A stretch of 10,758 nt of DNA from Cytophagales bacterium (GTDB taxonomy: Bacteria; Bacteroidota; Bacteroidia; Cytophagales; Cyclobacteriaceae): NCBI GenBank assembly GCA_003504855.1, contig DNZD01000011.1:1-10758 (forward strand), written 5' to 3'. The notes beneath the pieces were generated by a model, which did not search any database, had not been told where the DNA came from, and worked only from the letters and a program-made list of their open reading frames with translations. The translations under genes were made by a program, and so were the position numbers. Positions 5,888-10,758 of this stretch are shown here, piece after piece (positions within the stretch are counted from its first letter, which is position 1; each line of letters begins with the position of its first letter).

Positions 5888-6898
5888 TCAGAAGTTGAAC
5901 CCAAATGCAAAGGCATGGAGTTCAGGTCCCTTGTTATCGGCAAAGAGACTATTCAGGTCATAGCTTACAAACATATCGGTGTCGCGGAAGCCGAACTGGG
6001 CACGTACACCGTACCTGAAATTGTTGAGGTAGTAATTGTCATGATGATGTTCTCGTTGCTTGTCGTTGTTGGCATAGAACATTTGCTTGGAGTAGCTGTC
6101 CACGAGGTATCCCACATAAGGTCCCACGCCAAAACGGAATCGGTTGGTGCTGCTTTTGCCCAGCCAGTTGTGGGAACGTTCCTGACTGCCAAACGTTATC
6201 ATGGGGACCAGGGATGCATTGATATACACCGCCGTCAATTTGCTCTTGCGATAGCTGGCGTCCCGGGTGTCTTCGCTGAAGATCACGCCATTCCCATCTT
6301 TTCCGAGGGCAACTTTTTCATTGCTGAACTTGAAATTGTACCAACTTACACTTCCGCCCCAGTCGAGGGAGAGGTGATTGGAAATCCTGGAATGAAAAGT
6401 AGAGTTGATCCCTACATACCAGGATCCCCACGGCCTCACGGCATATAGTTGATTGGAGGCATCCGGAAATTGTCCGTTGGAAACATAGTTGTTCATGCCC
6501 ACATCAAAGTTCACGGTATGGTATGTGCGGCGTGGCTTCCACGAATTGCTCAGGTTGCGCAATCCCTTATTGTTTCTTTCTTGGGCGATCTCACCGGTCG
6601 ATTCATTTGAACTATCCCAATTCTCCACGGTTGATGGTTGTTGGGCGGTGTCCTTGCGGTACTCGACGGATGGACGGGTTAACGGAGTGGAGTCACGTTG
6701 TTCCAGTTTAGTGATCATGTCATCCATCAGCGCCTGAAAGTTATAATGCTTCAGCGTTTGGAGATCGTTCTTGTCTTTGATAACGATTACTACTTTACTT
6801 TCTTTTCCTACGTTGATGACCACACTGTCCCGGGATTGTGCCTGGGTGATGAGGCATCCGAAGATCGTCATCAGGGTGAATAGGGTGAATGCTTTCAT
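5888..6898 (-). CDS. Predicted outer-membrane beta-barrel protein of a sigma-factor operon
   Basis: This 336-residue protein has an N-terminal signal peptide (MKAFTLFTLMTIFGCLITQAQ, cleavage near residue 20-22). Residues 24-67 hold a short conserved-looking region, DSVVINVGKESKVVIVIKDKNDLQTL. A polar, low-complexity linker (about 68-122) leads to a beta-rich C-terminal half (about 126-336) with alternating aromatic and polar residues such as WYVGINSTFHSRISNHLSLDW and RFRFGVGPYVGYLVDSY. It ends in HAFAFGFNF, with the C-terminal Phe typical of outer-membrane barrels. It lies 2 nt after the anti-sigma-like gene and is followed by a strong terminator. This layout is common in Bacteroidota, where such proteins are usually left as hypothetical. 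Transport or sensing function is unknown. Confidence 0.82.
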   Translation of the reverse strand: MKAFTLFTLMTIFGCLITQAQSRDSVVINVGKESKVVIVIKDKNDLQTLKHYNFQALMDDMITKLEQRDSTPLTRPSVEYRKDTAQQPSTVENWDSSNESTGEIAQERNNKGLRNLSNSWKPRRTYHTVNFDVGMNNYVSNGQFPDASNQLYAVRPWGSWYVGINSTFHSRISNHLSLDWGGSVSWYNFKFSNEKVALGKDGNGVIFSEDTRDASYRKSKLTAVYINASLVPMITFGSQERSHNWLGKSSTNRFRFGVGPYVGYLVDSYSKQMFYANNDKQREHHHDNYYLNNFRYGVRAQFGFRDTDMFVSYDLNSLFADNKGPELHAFAFGFNF

Positions 6899-6900
6899 GG

Positions 6901-7560
6901 CTATTGCTGTTTAGTCGTTGTCTTTCTGTGAATGTCGAATGCAAAAAGGTTGTCTTTTAGTTGACGGAAGTCACCAATCGGAAGTTCGCCGCGCCTCGCT
7001 TTGGCCAACAAGGTGCCGGCGGGTTTCTCTTCGGTAGTGTTTTCTGTTGCGACAGCTGTTACCGGAGCGGTGGCAGGGATAATTTCCAGCGTATAGGTAA
7101 GTACAATGCCTGTTGTTGTTTGGCTGGCAGCAACGACAGGTTCAGTGACAACCGCAGTTTCCGTCACCTCAACTTTTTCGATGGGATGTTCTTCGCGGGC
7201 CACATTCGTTTCGGCGATAGTGGGCGGAACAACAACCGGAGTTGCTTTGATGGTGGATGGCTTTCGGGTAACCACCGGAGTTGTGTTTGTTGTTTGTGTT
7301 ATGGCTTCCTGCTTCACCACTTCACGGGGTGAAGGTGTTACCGGTATGGACTCTGTGAGTACGGGTTCTGGTTGAAGGCGAAGTGACAGGTAAATTCCAA
7401 ACAACAAACCACCCAGCAACAATACAGCAGCCCACCGCCACAGCACTACTGGCTTACGATGACCATCGAGTTGTTTTTCAATGGCCGACCAGGCAGAAGC
7501 GGAGGGTTCTACCGCGTGCTGCGATAGTTTGTTCCGAAAGAGTTCGTCGATGGAGTTCAT
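6901..7560 (-). CDS. Single-pass membrane protein, probable anti-sigma factor
   Basis: This 219-residue protein has a short cytosolic N terminus (about 1-38: IDELFRNKLSQHAVEPSASAWSAIEKQLD), one membrane helix (about 39-60: VVLWRWAAVLLLGGLLFGIYL), and a long Pro/Thr/Val-rich extracytoplasmic region (about 61-175). Its C-terminal segment, LLAKARRGELPIGDFRQLKDNLFAF, recalls the conserved ends of proteins that follow ECF sigma genes in Bacteroidota. There is no zinc-binding HxxxCxxC motif, so it is not a ZAS-type anti-sigma factor. Its ATG overlaps the sigma-factor stop as ATGA, indicating coupled translation and near-equal production, as expected of a sigma/anti-sigma pair. The anti-sigma role is inferred from topology and position. 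Confidence 0.78.
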   Translation of the reverse strand: MNSIDELFRNKLSQHAVEPSASAWSAIEKQLDGHRKPVVLWRWAAVLLLGGLLFGIYLSLRLQPEPVLTESIPVTPSPREVVKQEAITQTTNTTPVVTRKPSTIKATPVVVPPTIAETNVAREEHPIEKVEVTETAVVTEPVVAASQTTTGIVLTYTLEIIPATAPVTAVATENTTEEKPAGTLLAKARRGELPIGDFRQLKDNLFAFDIHRKTTTKQQ

Positions 7561-8132
7561 GATTCGTAGTGATTTCGTTGTGCCATTCTTTCGTGTGCCA
7601 GCAGCCGTGACTGTAATACCGTTCGTGCCCTACTCAACTGCGACTTGGAAGTATTCTCACTGATGCCGAGTTCTTCAGCAATTTCCTTGTGTGAAAATCC
7701 ATCCAGGGCATAGAGGTTGAACACAATCCGGTATCCGGTCGGTAGTTCTGCCACCAGGTTGAGGAGGTCTTCCGCTTCCAGGTGGTGACTCAGTTGGTTC
7801 AAGTCTGGTTCCCGTTCTGCGGCGGCCGAATCCGTTTCCAGGTACAGGCTTTTGTTCCGACGCAGGTAGGTGAGGGCCTCGTTCACCACAATGCGTCTGA
7901 TCCAACCCTCAAAACTTCCTTCGCCTTTAAACTGATGGATTTTCTCGAACACCTTGGTGAAGGCCATCACCAGAATATCCTCTGCTTCCATCCTGTCCTT
8001 TACATATCGGCAGCACAAGCCCAGCATTTTGCCGGCCATAAGCTGATACAGGGCATGTTGTGCAGCCCGGTCGCTGCGGCGACAGCCTTCTATCAGATCA
8101 TTTTCTCTGGCGCTGTAGATATGAAATTCCAT
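7557..8132 (-). CDS. ECF RNA polymerase sigma factor (sigma-70 family)
   Basis: This is a 191-residue ECF sigma factor from the chosen ATG. Region 2 runs from about residue 12 to 94 and includes the core-binding stretch CRYVKDRMEAEDILVMAFTKVFEKIHQFKGEGSFEGWIRRI. After an acidic linker (about 98-120), region 4 (about 122-180) has the -35 reading helix-turn-helix FNLYALDGFSHKEIAEELGISENTSKSQLSRAR. No extra C-terminal domain is present. The ATG at 8132 gives a normal-length N terminus; in-frame ATGs at 8150 and 8159 would add 6 or 9 residues, and none has a clear ribosome-binding site. Its stop overlaps the anti-sigma-like gene. It probably controls envelope or stress genes, including its own operon, but the target promoter cannot be told from the sequence. 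Confidence 0.93.
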   Translation of the reverse strand: MEFHIYSARENDLIEGCRRSDRAAQHALYQLMAGKMLGLCCRYVKDRMEAEDILVMAFTKVFEKIHQFKGEGSFEGWIRRIVVNEALTYLRRNKSLYLETDSAAAEREPDLNQLSHHLEAEDLLNLVAELPTGYRIVFNLYALDGFSHKEIAEELGISENTSKSQLSRARTVLQSRLLAHERMAQRNHYES

Positions 8133-8159
8133 TAAGGGCGATACACCCATAAGATGCAT

Positions 8160-8175
8160 ACCCCGTGCCAGGGGT
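8160..8175. repeat. Short inverted repeat upstream of the sigma-factor gene
   Basis: The arms ACCCC (8160-8164) and GGGGT (8171-8175) pair across a 6-base loop GTGCCA. It lies in the gap between the small secreted protein gene and the sigma-factor gene. No T-run follows, so I do not call it a terminator. Its role, if any, is unknown. Confidence 0.3.
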
Positions 8176-8207
8176 TGCGTGGGTCAGAAAATAAAGGGTA
8201 GGGGCAG

Positions 8208-8636
8208 CTAGTAAGCGGCCTCGTAGTCGATGGTGATGGTTTTCCAGGCGTATTGCCCTTCTTTGACCACGACGGGGTTGATGTTGCTCTTGTCGTCGAA
8301 CAGATTGGCGTACAGTCCGTTTTTCTCTTTGGTGAACACGGAATAGGCGCCAGGGGGTAGCTTAATCTTAAAGGTGCCATCAGGCTTAGATACGATGGTA
8401 GCCACCATTTTGGTTTTGACATCCCGGAAAAACGGGCCTACCTGAGTCACATCCTTAAACGAAGTGAGTTCGTAGACTAATATCTCCCGAACGGTGCCTT
8501 GGTTAGGCGAAAGGATAGATTCAGCCCCCGGCATCTGATTGCCAGATACCCAAAACACCTGCCCGTGCAGTCCTTGTTTCTGAGCAAGGCAGGTCAATGA
8601 CCCGAACAACAATATTGCACTGAGGAGTACTTTCAT
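8208..8636 (-). CDS. Small secreted protein with transthyretin/carboxypeptidase-regulatory-like fold
   Basis: This 142-residue protein starts at the ATG at 8636-8634, chosen because it gives a clean signal peptide (MKVLLSAILLFGSLTCLAQ) and has AAGGTGG 4 nt upstream; an in-frame TTG at 8654 would add six residues. The mature part begins GLHGQVFWVSGNQMPG, the first strand and loop of a prealbumin-like beta sandwich. It contains KPDGTFKIKLPPGAYSVF (84-101), the signature D-G-x-F...L-P-x-G-x-Y of carboxypeptidase-regulatory-like and CNA-B-type domains. No catalytic site is evident. Residue C16 does not sit in a convincing lipobox, so periplasmic or surface export by signal peptidase I is more likely. 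It follows the acyltransferase gene by 49 nt. Function is unknown. Confidence 0.8.
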   Translation of the reverse strand: MKVLLSAILLFGSLTCLAQKQGLHGQVFWVSGNQMPGAESILSPNQGTVREILVYELTSFKDVTQVGPFFRDVKTKMVATIVSKPDGTFKIKLPPGAYSVFTKEKNGLYANLFDDKSNINPVVVKEGQYAWKTITIDYEAAY

Positions 8637-8685
8637 GAAACCACCTTCAACCAAGTGAAATTACTAATTATTGGCTCTGCTCCGG

Positions 8686-9819
8686 CTACACCTTGACAAA
8701 GATTTTTCGCCGATACATCCACCGAAGCCCCAGCCAGAACAAGCCAACCAGTGACAGTGCGAACAGCAGCGACGCCGGTTTTGGCTCCAGCCAACTCAGA
8801 TATACATGTTGAAACAAATAGTTCCATATTGATTGACCTGCCCCGGCTTCGTCAGCCACCGTCCAACGGATGAGTGTCTTGGCCAGTATTCCCGAAGCAA
8901 CGAATGCAAAAATGGCATTCGTACCGAAATAAAGAAAAGGATTTATCCACGATTGGTATTCGTTAACATCGATAAGCCAATGACATCCTGCCCAAATCTG
9001 AATGGCCAATCCCCCACTATACAGTACATAACTACTGGTCCAAAGGGATTTATTCATTGGAAACGAGAGGTCCCAAAAAAGTCCGGACACGATCAACAAA
9101 CTTCCAGATAAGAATAGCCAGGTGACGCGTTCTGCGGGATTTTCAATAGCATCAAAAAGATGACCGGTTAATATCCCAATCAACCCGGTAGCCAGGGCAG
9201 GTAAAGTACTCAACACACCCTCCGGGTCCCATGTCTTGGACTGAGACCACAAGTGACCATCCAGGAGCCAACGATCTGACCAGGCGGCGAGGTTGGTGCC
9301 GGGTTCAAGGTTGGGGGCTGAGCCGTCGGGCAACGGAACCCAATTCATCAGAATATAATAGGCAAACAACAACAATGCCGTGATTCGAAGTTGCCCCAAC
9401 CATCCGAACCTGAAATACAGGATGGAGCAACAGAAGAACACAATGCTGATGCGTTGCAACACACCGGGAATTCTTAATGTACTTAGCCGCTCCACATCAA
9501 TCATTCGGCTCAGGGGAAGGGAATACCAGGCCATGAGCAGGCCCAGCCCGAAAATAATGGCGGATCGCTTGCTGATTTTGAGAAAATGGTTGCGGGTGAG
9601 TCCATCGCTTCGCTTATGCTTATAGGCGAAATGAATGGACACTCCCACGATAAAGAGGAAGAAGGGAAAAATAAGGTCGGTGGGAGTGCAGCCATGCCAG
9701 TGGGCGTGCAATAAGGGCGCATATACATGGTCCCAGGAGCCGGGGTTATTGACTATGATCATCGCGATCACGGTCGCCCCGCGAAACACATCGATCGATA
9801 GCAATCGGGAAGTCGACAT
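8686..9819 (-). CDS. Polytopic acyltransferase, HGSNAT/COG4299-like (DUF5009-type)
   Basis: This 377-residue integral membrane protein is related to heparan-alpha-glucosaminide N-acetyltransferase. It begins SRLLSIDVFRGATVIAMIIVNNPGSW (4-29), the typical LxSLDxFRGxxxxxMIxVN opening, followed by LLHAHWHGCTPTDLIFPFFLFIVG (36-59). H38 aligns with the active-site His of human HGSNAT (KHASWNG). About ten hydrophobic segments follow, with conserved TLPALATGLIGILTG (206-220) and FPMNKSLWTSSYVLYSGG (254-271). Human HGSNAT moves acetyl groups from cytosolic acetyl-CoA to a glucosamine end across the membrane. The bacterial relatives are often in sugar or peptidoglycan amino-sugar loci, but the substrate here is unknown. 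It starts 25 nt after the GIN-domain gene and probably shares its transcript. Confidence 0.9.
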   Translation of the reverse strand: MSTSRLLSIDVFRGATVIAMIIVNNPGSWDHVYAPLLHAHWHGCTPTDLIFPFFLFIVGVSIHFAYKHKRSDGLTRNHFLKISKRSAIIFGLGLLMAWYSLPLSRMIDVERLSTLRIPGVLQRISIVFFCCSILYFRFGWLGQLRITALLLFAYYILMNWVPLPDGSAPNLEPGTNLAAWSDRWLLDGHLWSQSKTWDPEGVLSTLPALATGLIGILTGHLFDAIENPAERVTWLFLSGSLLIVSGLFWDLSFPMNKSLWTSSYVLYSGGLAIQIWAGCHWLIDVNEYQSWINPFLYFGTNAIFAFVASGILAKTLIRWTVADEAGAGQSIWNYLFQHVYLSWLEPKPASLLFALSLVGLFWLGLRWMYRRKIFVKV

Positions 9820-9844
9820 TCCCGAAAGTAAGGATTCGCAGACT

Positions 9845-10758
9845 CTAGTCCTTGATGATTTCCGGATTTCCCTTGTGACTCACCGTGCTGGCCACACCTT
9901 TGTCGATTTCAAGCCGGTCGACCGCATTCACCCGCGCACTCGATGCACCGTGTGCACTGATCACCGCATGATTGACTTCATACCCATAGGCCTTCAGTCC
10001 TGAGGCACCCACCACGTCGGCCTGCAAAAACTGACCATGGCCGTTCAATTCCAGCGTTGATGCACCAGTTAGTTTCACGGTCATTTTCTCGGATTCCACA
10101 TCGCCTTCTGCGGATACGGCACCGGTCATTTCAATGTTGATCGATTCTTCCTGAAATCCACTGAACCTCAGTTTGCCGGCACCGGAGATATCCAGGTTTT
10201 TCAAGTTGGGCATGGTGATGCGGATGCGAATCTCGGGGCGACTCAACAGATTCCGCTTCCAGAACCGTTTGTCGTCATCAAAGTCAACCACCAGGGTCTC
10301 GCCATTAACATAGACTTCATAATGTCTGCGTTCTTCATCATCCCCTTCGACGTCTACCTGATAGTGATCGCCTTGTTCAATCCGCACATCAAACATGCCT
10401 TGCAGGTCCAGTGAATTGAAGTCGCGCAGGTCGCTTTGCCGTTCGTCGTTGTCAGATGACGAATACTCTTTTCCTTCGAGAGTGGGTGGGCATGATGCGC
10501 AGGTGAGGCCGTGTTCGGTTACTTCCCAGGTTTGGGTTTCTTCATTCAACATGATTCGTCGGTAAGAGCCATCAGAAATAACATCGGTGTCAATCAGCCG
10601 CCACAAGGCCGCATCAATTACCAGCTTTTGGTGAACCGGCACGTATACGTCAATGTCGAGACGTTGAGCCCTGAACTTAGCATCGGGCTTGAAGGTAAGG
10701 TTGGAATCAAAGGTCACGGCGCTATCTGCAGCAACGATGCCGTACTCTACCATGCCAG
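9845..10758 (-). CDS. GIN-domain (DUF2807) protein, C-terminal part (5' end outside window)
   Basis: The frame is open at the window edge; codon GGC precedes the first visible Met (10753), so the true start is probably upstream and the protein is longer. The first 90 residues (LTFKPDAKFRAQRLDIDVYVPVHQKLVIDAALWRLI, then TWEVTEHGLTCASC) resemble the middle of Bacteroidota PspC-DUF2807 fusion proteins. A short acidic linker (EYSSSDNDERQSD) leads to the GIN domain: FNSLDLQGMFDVRIEQGDHYQVDVEG. After that comes a beta-helix of repeated short strands each carrying a G-A motif: DISGAGKL, EMTGAVS, KLTGASTL, DVVGASGL and SAHGASSA. Such proteins are thought to be surface or periplasmic, possibly adhesin-like. 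It ends EIIKD before a TAG. If a PspC domain exists, it is outside the window. Confidence 0.85.
   Translation of the reverse strand, partial: GMVEYGIVAADSAVTFDSNLTFKPDAKFRAQRLDIDVYVPVHQKLVIDAALWRLIDTDVISDGSYRRIMLNEETQTWEVTEHGLTCASCPPTLEGKEYSSSDNDERQSDLRDFNSLDLQGMFDVRIEQGDHYQVDVEGDDEERRHYEVYVNGETLVVDFDDDKRFWKRNLLSRPEIRIRITMPNLKNLDISGAGKLRFSGFQEESINIEMTGAVSAEGDVESEKMTVKLTGASTLELNGHGQFLQADVVGASGLKAYGYEVNHAVISAHGASSARVNAVDRLEIDKGVASTVSHKGNPEIIKD

Noticed and set aside
5882..6448. Plus-strand frame of 188 codons
   Set aside because: It is antisense to the outer-membrane protein gene, overlaps its terminator side, and its translation shows no family features.
6961..7332. Plus-strand frame of 123 codons, Gly/Arg/Cys rich
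   Set aside because: Antisense to the Pro/Thr/Val-rich region of the anti-sigma-like protein; the composition is explained by that low-complexity region.
8160..8175. CCCC/GGGG hairpin read as a terminator before the sigma-factor gene
   Set aside because: Only a 5-bp stem and no T-run on either strand.

Overview
The window looks like a stretch of a Bacteroidota (Bacteroidetes) chromosome of roughly 50% GC. Supporting signs are the weak or absent Shine-Dalgarno sequences, promoter-like TAnnTTTG boxes, an ECF sigma factor followed by a single-pass anti-sigma-like protein and an outer-membrane barrel protein, a GIN/DUF2807 adhesin-like protein, and a COG4299-type acyltransferase. Every gene I can support lies on the minus strand, so transcription runs from high to low coordinates. 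No RNA genes, mobile elements, CRISPR arrays or plus-strand genes were seen.

Reading in the direction of transcription, the first group (10758 to 8208) is a 5'-truncated GIN-domain protein, a polytopic acyltransferase related to heparan-alpha-glucosaminide N-acetyltransferase, and a small secreted protein with a transthyretin/carboxypeptidase-regulatory-like fold. The second group (about 8132 to 5888) is an ECF sigma factor, a translationally coupled anti-sigma-like membrane protein, and a predicted outer-membrane beta-barrel. It is closed by a strong intrinsic terminator at 5830-5864.

The third group (5608 to 1, continuing off the window) is a phenylacetate-catabolism locus. A TetR-family regulator (PaaR-like) precedes paaA, a two-domain PaaB, a small four-helix membrane protein of unknown function, paaC, paaD, an AlkB-type membrane di-iron monooxygenase, and the start of a beta-lactamase-family serine hydrolase. 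From paaA onward the genes overlap or lie 3-36 nt apart with no terminator, so I read them as one operon. PaaABCD would form the phenylacetyl-CoA epoxidase (multicomponent oxygenase) that opens aerobic phenylacetate degradation. The usual reductase gene paaE is not next to paaD; alkB occupies that place.

The most interesting regulatory observation is a 13-base motif, CCTAACA[C/G]TCGTT, upstream of both paaA and the tetR gene. It resembles the pseudopalindrome I recall for the Thermus PaaR repressor. The paaA copy abuts a TAnnTTTG box where a repressor would cover the transcription start. This suggests phenylacetyl-CoA-responsive repression of paa and autoregulation. The additions to the paa core (alkB, the four-helix protein, the duplicated PaaB, the hydrolase) are the best candidates for undescribed biology; one testable idea is degradation of phenylalkane side chains feeding into phenylacetate.
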